DNA of 64,000 nt from Brooklawnia cerclae (lineage in GTDB: Bacteria; Actinomycetota; Actinomycetes; Propionibacteriales; Propionibacteriaceae): the NCBI RefSeq assembly GCF_011758645.1, contig NZ_JAAMOZ010000005.1, forward strand, positions 1-64,000, in the 5' to 3' direction. A program made the position numbers and the translations under genes. The number at the start of each line of letters is the position of its first letter. The stretch's first letter is position 1. This document shows, piece by piece, positions 43,193 through 52,585 of the stretch. Below the pieces are notes generated by a model that was not told the DNA's origin, made no database searches, and was given only the letters and a program-made list of their open reading frames with translations.

Positions 43193-44761
43193 TTAGCCCA
43201 CGAGGAACGGGACGACGATGATCTTCGCGATGATGCAGATCGCGAACAGTGCGGCATAGCCCGACTCGACCCGTTCGTCGTTGGTCTTCGTGGTCGCGAA
43301 CGACAGGATCGCCGGCTGGCCGACCAGCCCCGCGAAACCACCCATCGTCCGCTGCGCGGACAGATCGAGCAGCCGCCCACCGAGCAGGAAGAGGCCGGCG
43401 GCGGCGATCACGACGACGGCGGCCAGCACACCCACCTTGACCCCCGTCCACGTGAGCATGGACGCGGCGAACGCCGGACCGCTGGCCAGTCCCACGGCAG
43501 CGAGGAACAGCAGCAGACCCAGCTGCCGGATCGTCAGGTTGGCGGCCTGCGGCAGGTCCCACTGCATGGGTCCGGTGCGGTGCAGCGCGCCGAGCACCAT
43601 GCCCATCACCAGGGGCCCGGCGGCAGTGCCCAGTGAGAACGAGCCGCCACCCGGCAGCGGCACCGCGACCAGCCCGAGCAGCAGCCCCGCGGTGAGGCCG
43701 AGCGCGAAACCCAGGGCGTCGATCTCGCTGATCTTGCGTTCCGAGTCGCCGAACAGGGCCGCAGCGTCCTCCATGTGCTCGCGCGGGACGACCGCGAGGA
43801 CGCGATCGCCGGGTTGCAGGACGAGGTCGTCAGCGGCCACCATGTCGAGGTCACCGCGCTTGACGCGGGTGACGGTGCCGCCGAAGCGTCCGGGCAGGTC
43901 GATCTCGGCCACGGTGCGCCCGGTGAGACGAGGGCTGGAGATGAGGAAGCGCCGGAAGTCGACATCGGCACGATCGTGGGTGAGCATCGTCCTCGCGGGG
44001 CGTCCGAGGGCGGCGGCCGCCGTCTCGACAGCCGTCTTCGGCCCGACGACCAGAACCATGTCGTCCACCCCGAGGTACTCCCCCGGCTGGACGACCTGCG
44101 TCCGGTTGCCCCGGCGCAGATAGCTGAGCTTGATGTTCTGGGTGTTCCAGCCGGGCAGGTCGTCGATCGCCGTCGGGTGTTCGACGATCACGCTCATCGT
44201 CGCGATGCCCGCGCCGGCGAGCGACGCGGTGTCGCGCCGGGCCGGCCACTCGCGGCCGATGCCGAGGGAGACGACGAGGATCGCGATGATCACGCCCACC
44301 GGGTAGGCGAGCGAGTAGCCGACGGCGACCTGCGGATCGCCCCCGGAGGCGGCCGATGCCGCGGCCAGAGCCGGGGTGGCCGTCAGCGAGCCGGCGAACG
44401 CGCCCGCCACCGTGGTGCCCGGGACGCCGACCATGCGCGCCCCCACCCCGGCCACGACTCCGACGACGAGGACGACCACCACCCCCAGCGCCATGAGCGG
44501 CCATTGGGTGCGCAGGTCACGGACGAAGGTCGACCCGGCGGCCAGCCCGACCGTGTAGACGAACAGCGCCAGGCCCAGCGCCTGGAGGACGCCGAGAGAC
44601 TGGCCGATGCGCGGATCGAGGCAGCCGACCGCCAGCCCCACGAACAAGGCGCCGGCCGCGCCGAAGCGCAACGGCCCGAACGGGATCTGCCCGACGGCGG
44701 CGCCGACGGCAAGAACGATCATTACCGCCAGCAATGGATTGCTGACAAGCACCTCCACCAT
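43193..44761 (-). CDS. AspT/YidE-type transporter with two TrkA-C domains
   Basis: 522 residues; ATG 44761 with AAGGGA upstream is preferred to longer frames. Two membrane halves of five to six helices (the AspT/YidE duplication) flank a cytosolic region. That region holds two RCK-C/TrkA-C domains (NIKLSYLRRGNRTQVVQPGEYLGVDDMVLVVG and the second near GGTVTRVKRGDLDMVAADD). Family members exchange aspartate/alanine or succinate-type acids; the substrate here is open. Monocistronic. Confidence 0.87.
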   Translation of the reverse strand: MVEVLVSNPLLAVMIVLAVGAAVGQIPFGPLRFGAAGALFVGLAVGCLDPRIGQSLGVLQALGLALFVYTVGLAAGSTFVRDLRTQWPLMALGVVVVLVVGVVAGVGARMVGVPGTTVAGAFAGSLTATPALAAASAASGGDPQVAVGYSLAYPVGVIIAILVVSLGIGREWPARRDTASLAGAGIATMSVIVEHPTAIDDLPGWNTQNIKLSYLRRGNRTQVVQPGEYLGVDDMVLVVGPKTAVETAAAALGRPARTMLTHDRADVDFRRFLISSPRLTGRTVAEIDLPGRFGGTVTRVKRGDLDMVAADDLVLQPGDRVLAVVPREHMEDAAALFGDSERKISEIDALGFALGLTAGLLLGLVAVPLPGGGSFSLGTAAGPLVMGMVLGALHRTGPMQWDLPQAANLTIRQLGLLLFLAAVGLASGPAFAASMLTWTGVKVGVLAAVVVIAAAGLFLLGGRLLDLSAQRTMGGFAGLVGQPAILSFATTKTNDERVESGYAALFAICIIAKIIVVPFLVG

Positions 44762-45251
44762 GTGACAATCCCTTCCGCAGCTCGGCCGCCGTGTGCAACG
44801 CGGACGCCGTCGTCCCCATTCCCCCATCGTGGCAACACGCGGGGTCCCGTGGGCGTGTCGTCGGCGTGTCGCGAGCTTTCGCCCCCGATCGGACGCCCCG
44901 CGCATTCCTGAAACGACGGTGTCCGCCATTCACGGCAAACCCTCAGGTTATTCGTGGGAGCGATAGTGGCAGGCGACCCCCTTTCGTGGCATTCTGATGT
45001 TCACGGTCGATTCCGGCAGTCCCCCCGGCTTGCCGATGCGCGACCATATGACCGGGGCTCGCGTCTCAGGGGGTGGGTGCGCGAGTCCCGGTCTTTGCGT
45101 TCACCACTCCGGGTTCGCCGGTGGACGAATTCGAGCCACCCCGCGCGGTGTCGGAATAATGCGACCCCAGGGGCTCGTTTTCCACGATGACAGACGTGAC
45201 CGCGGTCGGATCGGCGATCGGCAACCGGTCCACACGAACCAGGAGACAGCA
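44762..45251. other. 490-base intergenic region
   Basis: Divergent promoter region between the transporter and thioredoxin. Both strands have only short or biased open frames. Nothing repeat-like or tRNA-like was seen. Confidence 0.5.
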
Positions 45252-45647
45252 ATGGCCATCACCACCGTCACCAGCGAGAACATCAACGAGACGCTGGCGA
45301 AGAACGACATCGTCTTCCTCGACTTCTGGGCCGGCTGGTGTATGCCCTGCCAGCGCTTCGCCCCCATCTTCGAGGCCGCGAGCGACAAGGACCCCGACAT
45401 CGTGTGGGGAAAGATCGACACCGAGGACCAGCAGGAGCTGGCCGGCGCGGCCGGGATCACCTCCATCCCCACCCTGATGATCTTCCGCGAGGGCGTCCCC
45501 GTCTTCTCCCAGGCCGGCGCGCTGCCCGCGTCCGCACTCGACAGCCTCGTCGAGCAGGTGCGCTCGCTCGACATGGACGAGGTGCGCAGGCAGGTGGCCG
45601 AGATGGACGCGCGGGACGCGTCCCCGGCGGGCGACCAGCGCGCCTGA
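45252..45647 (+). CDS. Thioredoxin with WCMPC active site
   Basis: 131 residues from ATG 45252 (AGGAG upstream). Thioredoxin fold with DFWAGWCMPCQRF (Cys32, Cys35 approximately), where the usual Gly-Pro is Met-Pro, plus ITSIPTLMIFREG and a DMDEVRRQVAEM tail. The dipeptide between the cysteines tunes redox potential, so it is likely less reducing than the WCGPC paralogue at 4.15 kb. Cytosolic. Confidence 0.92.
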   Translation: MAITTVTSENINETLAKNDIVFLDFWAGWCMPCQRFAPIFEAASDKDPDIVWGKIDTEDQQELAGAAGITSIPTLMIFREGVPVFSQAGALPASALDSLVEQVRSLDMDEVRRQVAEMDARDASPAGDQRA

Positions 45648-45661
45648 CCTTCGCAGTCTTC

Positions 45662-45701
45662 AACGCCCGCGCGCAGGGTGCTCCTCCTGTGCGCGGGCGT
45701 T
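45662..45701 (+). terminator. Thioredoxin terminator
   Basis: AACGCCCGCGCGCAGG pairs with CCTGTGCGCGGGCGTT (one mismatch), eight-base loop, 14 bases after the stop. Confidence 0.8.
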
Positions 45702-45844
45702 CTGCGTCCGGAGCCCGTCGGCGCCACGGTCGCCTGGTGGACATTTATTGATATAGATTCTCGTTAAGATTAGACTCCCGAGCACGGGGTCGGAGGCCGA
45801 TCCACGCCTTTCGGACCCCCTGTTCGACCTCCGGAACCTGTGTA

Positions 45845-45863
45845 TAAGGTTAGCCTTACCTAA
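45845..45863 (+). promoter_or_regulatory. DtxR/IdeR iron box
   Basis: TAAGGTTAGCCTTACCTAA matches the 19-bp actinobacterial iron box (TTAGGTTAGGCTAACCTAA) at 16 positions. It lies 25 bases before the first start codon of the importer operon. Predicts repression by DtxR/IdeR with Fe(II). Confidence 0.85.
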
Positions 45864-45887
45864 TAGAACATGGTTCAGGAGTTCGAC

Positions 45888-46481
45888 ATGGGAGAACCCA
45901 CGAAGCTGTCCGCTCGGCACCTGGTGAACATCGGCGTCTTCACCGCCATCTATTTCGTCATCATGTTCGGTGGCGGCATGCTCGGCATCATCAGCCCGGC
46001 GATGATCCTCGTCGGAGCGCTGATCGCCAGCCTCATCGACGGCGCGGTGATCGCGCTGTTCCTGGCCAGGACCCCGGTCATGGGCGCGATGACGATCCTC
46101 GGGACGATCGTCGGCCTGCTCATGCTGCTGACCGGCCACTACTGGGCGACGATCGTGCTGGCCTGCGGTCTGGGCCTGGTCGCCGACCTGATCGTGAGGT
46201 CCGGGCAGTACCGGTCGCGCGGCAGAGCCGTCCTGGCCTACGCGGTGTTCCAGATGTGGTACCTCGGCCCCGTGCTCCCGATCTTCTTCGGGTCCCAGGC
46301 CTATTTCGACGAGATCAGCGAGTCCATGGGTGCCGCGTACGCCGACGCGGCCCGCGGCGTCCTGACGCCCTGGGTGGTGGTGGTCTTCATGATCGTCCTC
46401 TTCGCCGTCTCGTGTCTGTCGGGATGGATCGGCACCAAGCTGCTCGACAAGCACTTCGCCCGGGCGGGCGTCGTCTCGTGA
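45888..46481 (+). CDS. MptD-family ECF transporter S component
   Basis: 197 residues. ATG 45888 has AGGAG six bases upstream; the earlier in-frame ATG 45870 has none and abuts the iron box. Five to six helices: HLVNIGVFTAIYFVIMFGGG is the typical S-component helix 1 contacting EcfT. It should bind the substrate, here predicted to be an iron complex because of the promoter. Ends in GTGA overlap with ecfT. Confidence 0.85.
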   Translation: MGEPTKLSARHLVNIGVFTAIYFVIMFGGGMLGIISPAMILVGALIASLIDGAVIALFLARTPVMGAMTILGTIVGLLMLLTGHYWATIVLACGLGLVADLIVRSGQYRSRGRAVLAYAVFQMWYLGPVLPIFFGSQAYFDEISESMGAAYADAARGVLTPWVVVVFMIVLFAVSCLSGWIGTKLLDKHFARAGVVS

Positions 46482-47257
46482 CGAACGACACGGCGTCCGC
46501 CCTCGTCGTGCCGACCGCCGTCCACCAGGACGAGGGGACGCTGAGGCCCCCGTCCCGCGTGAGGTTCTGGACGCTGGACCCCCGTACCAAGCTGCTGGCC
46601 CTTCTGGTGGTGAACGCGCTGGTGCTGGGCACCGGGCCGTTCGTCGTGACCGTCGCCGCAGCCGTGGTCGCGGCCGTGCTCCTGGCCTCCGTCACGACCG
46701 GCGCGGCCTGGCGCGTGTACCTGGCGGTGTTCGCGGCCGGGACGGCCTGTTTCTTCCTGGCCTCCGATCTCCTGCCCAACGGTCTGGGCGCGCTGCTCAC
46801 CGGGGGAGGATTCTGGTTCGCACGGTTCAGCGTCTCGCTCGCGCTGGCCGGATACGTCCTGGCCTCCACCGGGGCGACCGAGCTGGCCGCGGCCCTGCGT
46901 GCCCTGGGGCTCCCGCGCGCGGTCGTCATCCCCTTCTCGGTCATGCTCCGATTCATCCCCACGGTCGTCGGAGAGCTGCGGGCCATCACGGACGCGATTA
47001 GGCTGCGCGGCCTCGTCCCCACCACATCGAGCCTTCTCGTACACCCCGTCCGAACAGCGGAGTTCATCCTGGTCCCGCTGCTGTCGTCCACCAGCAGGAT
47101 GGCCGACGACCTCAGCGCCTCGGCGATCATCCGGGGGCTGGGCTCCGAAAGACGGCCGACGTCGATCGTGCGGCTGCGCTTCAGCCGTCGGGACGCCGCG
47201 ATGGTCGTCGTCCTCGCGGGTCTCGTGGCCCTGCGGATCTCGGGCTGGCGGCCATGA
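46478..47257 (+). CDS. ECF transporter T component
   Basis: 259 residues from GTG 46478 overlapping the S-component stop. Four to six helices and the two coupling-helix motifs of EcfT (ITDAIRLRGL and ASAIIRGLGS) that touch the ATPases. LDPRTKLLALLVVNALVLG is the conserved start of the family. Confidence 0.9.
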   Translation: MTNDTASALVVPTAVHQDEGTLRPPSRVRFWTLDPRTKLLALLVVNALVLGTGPFVVTVAAAVVAAVLLASVTTGAAWRVYLAVFAAGTACFFLASDLLPNGLGALLTGGGFWFARFSVSLALAGYVLASTGATELAAALRALGLPRAVVIPFSVMLRFIPTVVGELRAITDAIRLRGLVPTTSSLLVHPVRTAEFILVPLLSSTSRMADDLSASAIIRGLGSERRPTSIVRLRFSRRDAAMVVVLAGLVALRISGWRP

Positions 47258-48807
47258 CGTCCGCACCGATCATCGACGTCACGGACGTCACCTTCGACTA
47301 CGGCCGCCCCGGTGGCGCCGCCGGCCCGTACGACGACAGCCCGTCGTCCGCCATCGATGAAGGGCCAGGCGACGAGACCCTCCCCTGCCTGCGCGACCTG
47401 TCGTTCCAGGTACGGCCGGGTACTCTCACGCTGCTGTGTGGGGCCAGCGGATCGGGGAAGTCGAGCGCGCTGCGGCTGCTCAACGGGCTGGTGCCGCACT
47501 TCCACTCGGGACGGCTCAGCGGCACGGTCACGGTCGCGGGCGTCGACGTCCCCCACACGAACGTCGCCGACGCGGGGCGCACGACCGCGACGGTCTTCCA
47601 GAATCCCCGCACGCAGTTCTTCACCTCCGACGTCACCAGCGAGCTCGCGTTCCGGGGTGAGAACTACGGCGACGACCCGGACGTGATCGCCCGGCGCATC
47701 CTCGACGCTGCCCGGCGACTCGGCATCACCCCGCTGCTGGGCCGCAACCTCGACCGGCTGTCGGGAGGCGAACTCCAGAAGGTCGCATGCGCCCAGGCGG
47801 TGGCCGCGCAGACCCGGGTCGTCCTGTTCGACGAGCCGACCTCCAACCTGTCGCCCGAGGCCATCGACGAGTTCGCCGACCTTCTGGCCGGGCTCAAGGC
47901 CGACGGGCACGCCGTCGTCGTGGCCGAGCACCGTCTCTACTTCCTGGCCGATCTCGTGGACGAGGTCATCCTGCTGGACGAGGGACGCGTCATCGCCCGC
48001 TTCGACCGCCAGGGGTTCGGGCGGCTCACCGACGACGACCGGCGCACCCTGGGTCTGCGCTGCCTGACCCGGCCTCCGACACCGGTGGCGGAACCGGTCG
48101 CCGAGGCCTCCGGGGACGACGGTCTCGTGCTCGACGATGTGCGCTTCGGCTACGGAAGTCACCAGGTGCTCGACATCGGGCACCTGTCCTTCCCGGCCGG
48201 CGGCGTCTCGGTGCTGGTCGGCGACAACGGAACCGGGAAATCGACTCTGGCGAGATTGATCTGTGGGCTGCTCAGGCCCTGGTCGGGGTCGTCGATCCGT
48301 CTTTCCGGCCGGCCCGCGAACGAGCGGCGGCGCCTGGCCGACAGCTACATCGTGATGCAGGACGTCCACCGCCAGCTGTTCAGCGACAGCGTCGCCCGCG
48401 AGGTGACCCTCGGCCTGCCCGACGAACAGGCCCGCCACCTGGACGTCGCGGACCTGCTGGCACGGTTCGACCTCGACGGCCTGGCCGGCCGTCACCCGCT
48501 GTCACTGTCGGGAGGGCAGAAGCAGCGGCTCGTCATCGCCTCGGCCATGGCCTGCCACAAATCCGTCTACGTCTTCGACGAACCCACCTCGGGAGTCGAC
48601 CATCGGCACATGGTCGAGATCGTCGGGCAACTGCGCGTCCTGGCCGACCAGGGTGCCGTCGTCATCGTCATCACCCACGACCTGGAACTGATCGACGCCT
48701 GCGCCGACCTGCTGGTGACCCTGCGCCGCCTCGGCACGGGACACCCCGGTGAACCCCAGGCCGAAACCCGTACTCCGATCCACAACCCACCGAAGGGAAC
48801 CCTATGA
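47254..48807 (+). CDS. Fused ECF ATPase (EcfA-EcfA')
   Basis: 517 residues holding both ATPase domains in one chain. Domain 1: GASGSGKSSALRLL, LSGGELQKV, VVLFDEPTSNLSPE. Domain 2: GDNGTGKSTLARLI, LSGGQKQRLVI, VYVFDEPTSGVD. ATGA overlap with ecfT and with the following gene. Powers the S/T membrane pair. Confidence 0.92.
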   Translation: MTSAPIIDVTDVTFDYGRPGGAAGPYDDSPSSAIDEGPGDETLPCLRDLSFQVRPGTLTLLCGASGSGKSSALRLLNGLVPHFHSGRLSGTVTVAGVDVPHTNVADAGRTTATVFQNPRTQFFTSDVTSELAFRGENYGDDPDVIARRILDAARRLGITPLLGRNLDRLSGGELQKVACAQAVAAQTRVVLFDEPTSNLSPEAIDEFADLLAGLKADGHAVVVAEHRLYFLADLVDEVILLDEGRVIARFDRQGFGRLTDDDRRTLGLRCLTRPPTPVAEPVAEASGDDGLVLDDVRFGYGSHQVLDIGHLSFPAGGVSVLVGDNGTGKSTLARLICGLLRPWSGSSIRLSGRPANERRRLADSYIVMQDVHRQLFSDSVAREVTLGLPDEQARHLDVADLLARFDLDGLAGRHPLSLSGGQKQRLVIASAMACHKSVYVFDEPTSGVDHRHMVEIVGQLRVLADQGAVVIVITHDLELIDACADLLVTLRRLGTGHPGEPQAETRTPIHNPPKGTL

Positions 48808-50648
48808 GCACCGCTCCATCCCTTTCCGACACGACCACCGCGCCATCCCCGGACGCCGTGACGCTGGAGTCCGACCCTCGCGCGAAAGACCGCGCGGGAC
48901 GCGCCGCCATGACCGAGCTCATGCGGCCGGTCGCGGGCATGCTCCGGCTCGGCAGGCTCCTGTCAGGTGCCTCCGCCGTACTCGCGATCGCCCCCTACGT
49001 CGCGCTCGTCCGCCTGGGCGAAATCCTGCTGCGCGCCTGGTCGTCCGGGTCCGCGCCCGACGCCGGACAGGTCACACTGACCGTGAACGTGCTGATCGGC
49101 ACGTTCTGCGCCCGGCTGACGCTGTATTTCCTCGCCCTGGCGATCACCCATTTCGCCGACGCCAAGCTCGGCGCGCACATCCGCGGCCGTATCGTCGACG
49201 CCATCGGCAGAGCCCCGCTGGCGTGGTTCACCTCGACCAACTCGGGGCGCATCCGCAAGGCCATCCAGGACGACACCCACACCGTCCACACCCTGGTGGC
49301 GCATGCCCCCGTCGAGACGACCTCTGCCGTCGTGATGCCCCTCGCGCTGCTGGCGTACGCGCTGGTCATCGACTGGCGGCTGGGGTTGCTGACCATCGCC
49401 GCCTTCCCCCTCTACGCCGCGCTGCAGGCCTGGTCCATGAGGGACATGAACATCAAGACCGCCGAGATGGACACGCGCCTGGCGCGGGTGTCGGCCACGA
49501 TGGTGGAGTTCGTCAGCGGGATCACCGTCGTGAAGGCGTTCGGCCGCGTCGGCCACGCCCACGACAACTACGCGAAGGCCGCGCGGGAGTTCTCCGACTT
49601 CTACCTGGCCTGGACGGTCCCCCTGCTCAAGGGCTCCGCGCTCTCCTCGTCGATCGTGGCCCCACCCGTGCTGCTGCTGATCAACCTCGGCTTCGGCTCG
49701 CTGATGGCCGGCGCCGGGTGGGTGTCGGCGGCCGACGTCATCGCCTGCGCACTCATCGCGCTCGTCCTGCCGGCGTCCATCGAGGTGATCGGCCATTCGC
49801 AGTGGTCCTACCAACTGGCCGGGGCATCAGCGCTGCGCATTCTCCAGGTGCTGGAGACCCCCTCGCTCCCCACCCCGCCCCACCCCGCCGAGCCGCAGGG
49901 CAACGACATCCGGTTCGACCACGTCAGCTTCTCCTACGGCGAGACCCTGGCCGTGGACGACGTCAGCCTCGACCTGCCGGCCGGGACCACGACCGCTCTC
50001 ATCGGGCCGTCCGGCTCGGGGAAGTCGACGCTGGCGACGCTCGTCGCCCGGTTCGCCGACCCCGACCGGGGAACCGTGACGATCGGTGGGGTCGAGGTGC
50101 GGAAGATGACCACCGAGGTGCTCTACCGGCACGTGGCCTTCGTCCTGCAGGACCCGCAACTCCTGCGCATGTCGATCCGCGACAACATCGCACTGGCGAA
50201 GCCGCTCGCGACCCTCGACGAGGTCCGGGAGGCCGCGCGAGCGGCGATGATCGACGACTTCGTCCTCACCCTCCCGAACGGCTACGACACCGTCCTCGAC
50301 GACGACACCGACCTGTCGGGCGGTCAGGCCCAGCGCATCGCCATCGCCAGGGCACTCATCGTGGACGCGCCGATCCTCGTCCTCGACGAGGCCACGGCGT
50401 TCACCGACCCCGAATCCGAGTCGGAGATCCAGCGCGCCCTCAACCAGCTCGTCGCGGGTCGCACCGTGCTGGTCATCGCCCACCGACCCGCGTCGGTCAA
50501 GGGAGCCGACCAGATCGCGGTGATGGAACGCGGACGACTCGTCGCGGTCGGCAGACACGACGAGATCGCCGACCAGCCCTACTACGCGGGCCTGTTGCGA
50601 GCCTCGGCCACCGACGGCGACCGTTCCGCCGCCACGAAGGAGAACTGA
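48804..50648 (+). CDS. ABC half-transporter, YbtP/IrtA-like (first of pair)
   Basis: 614 residues: six-helix exporter-fold membrane domain (about 30-320) and a C-terminal ATPase (GPSGSGKSTLATLV, LSGGQAQRIAI, ILVLDEATAFTDPESE). Proteins of this fold that sit with iron genes (YbtPQ, IrtAB) import ferric siderophores despite their exporter shape. Overlaps the ECF ATPase gene by four bases; the second half-transporter follows after two bases. Confidence 0.87.
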   Translation: MSTAPSLSDTTTAPSPDAVTLESDPRAKDRAGRAAMTELMRPVAGMLRLGRLLSGASAVLAIAPYVALVRLGEILLRAWSSGSAPDAGQVTLTVNVLIGTFCARLTLYFLALAITHFADAKLGAHIRGRIVDAIGRAPLAWFTSTNSGRIRKAIQDDTHTVHTLVAHAPVETTSAVVMPLALLAYALVIDWRLGLLTIAAFPLYAALQAWSMRDMNIKTAEMDTRLARVSATMVEFVSGITVVKAFGRVGHAHDNYAKAAREFSDFYLAWTVPLLKGSALSSSIVAPPVLLLINLGFGSLMAGAGWVSAADVIACALIALVLPASIEVIGHSQWSYQLAGASALRILQVLETPSLPTPPHPAEPQGNDIRFDHVSFSYGETLAVDDVSLDLPAGTTTALIGPSGSGKSTLATLVARFADPDRGTVTIGGVEVRKMTTEVLYRHVAFVLQDPQLLRMSIRDNIALAKPLATLDEVREAARAAMIDDFVLTLPNGYDTVLDDDTDLSGGQAQRIAIARALIVDAPILVLDEATAFTDPESESEIQRALNQLVAGRTVLVIAHRPASVKGADQIAVMERGRLVAVGRHDEIADQPYYAGLLRASATDGDRSAATKEN

Positions 50649-50650
50649 TC

Positions 50651-52414
50651 ATGCGCACCGAAGCGGCACGACGCGGCCTGCTGGCCCTCTACCTGCAACT
50701 GCTCACTGCACGAGGCCAGACGGCGCTACGGCGGAGCCTGGCTCTGAGCGCGGTGTCAGGGATACTCCAGGGCACGGCACTGGTCCTCCTGCTGCCCGCT
50801 TCCGTCGCCCTGTCGACGGGAGAGCCCTGCTGGGGACTCGGCTTCGCCGGGTGGCTGTGGGTGTTCGCCGGCCTCGCCCTGGCGAGCGGGCTGGTGGCCT
50901 ACGTCAACGCCATCATCGGCTACACCGCCGCCCTGGACATGATCGAGTCCGTCCAGACCAACCTCGGCAACCGGATCGCGAAGCTTCCGCTGGGCTGGTT
51001 CCAGGCGTCGTCCGCCGGCCATCTGTCGCGCATGGTGACCCAGCAGATGATGATGCTCGGCGAGAGCCTGGCACACCTGCTCGCGCCGACGGTCACCAAC
51101 TCGACCTGCGCGCTGGTCATGGTCGTCGGAAGCTGGGCCTGGGACTGGCGACTGGGGCTCGTCCTGACCATCGCGGCCCCCGTCTTCTGGGGGTTCCTCA
51201 AGCTGGCCCAGCGGTGCCTGGCCCGCGGCAAGCAGATCAGCGAACCGGCCGAGATCGAGCTGGGCTCGCGAATCGTCGAGTTCGCCCAGTCACAGGGCGC
51301 GCTGCGTGCCTGCGGCCGGGCTACCTCGTTCACCGAACTCGACCAGGCCAACACCCGGGCACTCGCGGCCCAGCGCAAGGACCTGTGGTGGAGCCTGCTG
51401 GCGAACCTGCTGCACGGCATGCTCGGCCAGATCATCGTGGTCACCCTGATCGTCCTGGCAGCCCACCTCGCCACGGGTGGGCTGCTGGGCGCCACGCAGG
51501 CGATCGCCTTCATCGGCCTGTGCCTGCGGTTCACCACCACGCTGGAAGAGGTCGGCTCCAAGCTCATGGGCGTGGAGGACCGCCGGCCGATGCTCCACCA
51601 GGTGGACGACGTCCTGAGTGCTCCGGCTCTTCCCGAGCCCGACTCCTCGGCGCCGACGCCCACGGCCGGTACCGTCGAGTTCCGCCATGTGGGATTCGGC
51701 TACGTGCCCGGCACACCCGTGCTGACCGATGTGTCGTTCCACGTGCCCGCCTCGTCGATGTGCGCGCTCGTCGGCCCGTCGGGATCCGGCAAGACGACGA
51801 TCGCCAAGCTGGTGGCGCGCTTCCACGACGCCGGGGAGGGCTCGGTGCTGGTCGCGGGCGCGGACGTGCGCGGCCTGACGGTCGCTGACCTCATGGCACA
51901 GCTGTCGATGGTGTTCCAGGACGTCTACCTGTTCGACGACACGCTGGAGGCCAACATCCGGATCGGGCGTCCGGACGCCTCCGAGGACGACCTGCGCGAG
52001 GCCGCACGGTTGGCCGGGGTGACCGAGATCGTCGACCGCCTGCCGGACGGCTGGCGAACCCGCGTCGGCGAGGGCGGACGTGCCCTGTCCGGCGGTGAGC
52101 GCCAACGTGTGTCCGTGGCCCGCGCGTTGCTGAAGCAGGCGCCGATCGTCCTGCTCGACGAGGCCACGAGCTCGCTCGACCCCGAGAACGAGGCCAACAT
52201 CGTCGCCTCGATGGAACAGCTGCGGCGCACCTCGACGCTGATCGTGATCGCGCACAAGCTCGACACGATCCGCACGGCCGACCAGATCGTCGTCCTCGAC
52301 TCCACGGGGAGCATCGCTGCCATCGGGACGCACGACGAACTCATCGACCGGCAGGGCCCCTACCGCGACTTCTGGAGGGCCCGTGAGAGCGCCCAGGGGT
52401 GGCAGTTGGTCTGA
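50651..52414 (+). CDS. ABC half-transporter, YbtQ/IrtB-like (second of pair)
   Basis: 587 residues from ATG 50651. Membrane domain (about 20-310) and ATPase (GPSGSGKTTIAKLV, LSGGERQRVSV, IVLLDEATSSLDPENE). Forms a heterodimer with the preceding protein. End of the iron-boxed five-gene operon. Confidence 0.88.
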   Translation: MRTEAARRGLLALYLQLLTARGQTALRRSLALSAVSGILQGTALVLLLPASVALSTGEPCWGLGFAGWLWVFAGLALASGLVAYVNAIIGYTAALDMIESVQTNLGNRIAKLPLGWFQASSAGHLSRMVTQQMMMLGESLAHLLAPTVTNSTCALVMVVGSWAWDWRLGLVLTIAAPVFWGFLKLAQRCLARGKQISEPAEIELGSRIVEFAQSQGALRACGRATSFTELDQANTRALAAQRKDLWWSLLANLLHGMLGQIIVVTLIVLAAHLATGGLLGATQAIAFIGLCLRFTTTLEEVGSKLMGVEDRRPMLHQVDDVLSAPALPEPDSSAPTPTAGTVEFRHVGFGYVPGTPVLTDVSFHVPASSMCALVGPSGSGKTTIAKLVARFHDAGEGSVLVAGADVRGLTVADLMAQLSMVFQDVYLFDDTLEANIRIGRPDASEDDLREAARLAGVTEIVDRLPDGWRTRVGEGGRALSGGERQRVSVARALLKQAPIVLLDEATSSLDPENEANIVASMEQLRRTSTLIVIAHKLDTIRTADQIVVLDSTGSIAAIGTHDELIDRQGPYRDFWRARESAQGWQLV

Positions 52415-52585
52415 GCCGCATCACCTCGCGAGCCGGTGGACGGCCCCCAGCGCTGGCGATCCGCCCTTGCCCATGGCATAGGATCGCCGTGTCGGCGTTT
52501 GGGTGCGTCCACCGACTGGGCAGACTGAATCCTACAACCGGCCACAGGATCTGCCGACCGCCGGTCGCAGGAGGGAGGAGGCGCG

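Noticed and set aside
45163-45176. GACCCCAGGGGCTC upstream of the second thioredoxin as a fifth CstR-type site
   Set aside because: Shares only the C/G tract; the ATA/TAT flanks present in the other copies are missing.
48749-50650. Apparent 1221-residue rightward protein beginning at 48749
   Set aside because: Its first 634 codons are an out-of-frame reading of the first half-transporter; the true gene starts at ATG 50651.
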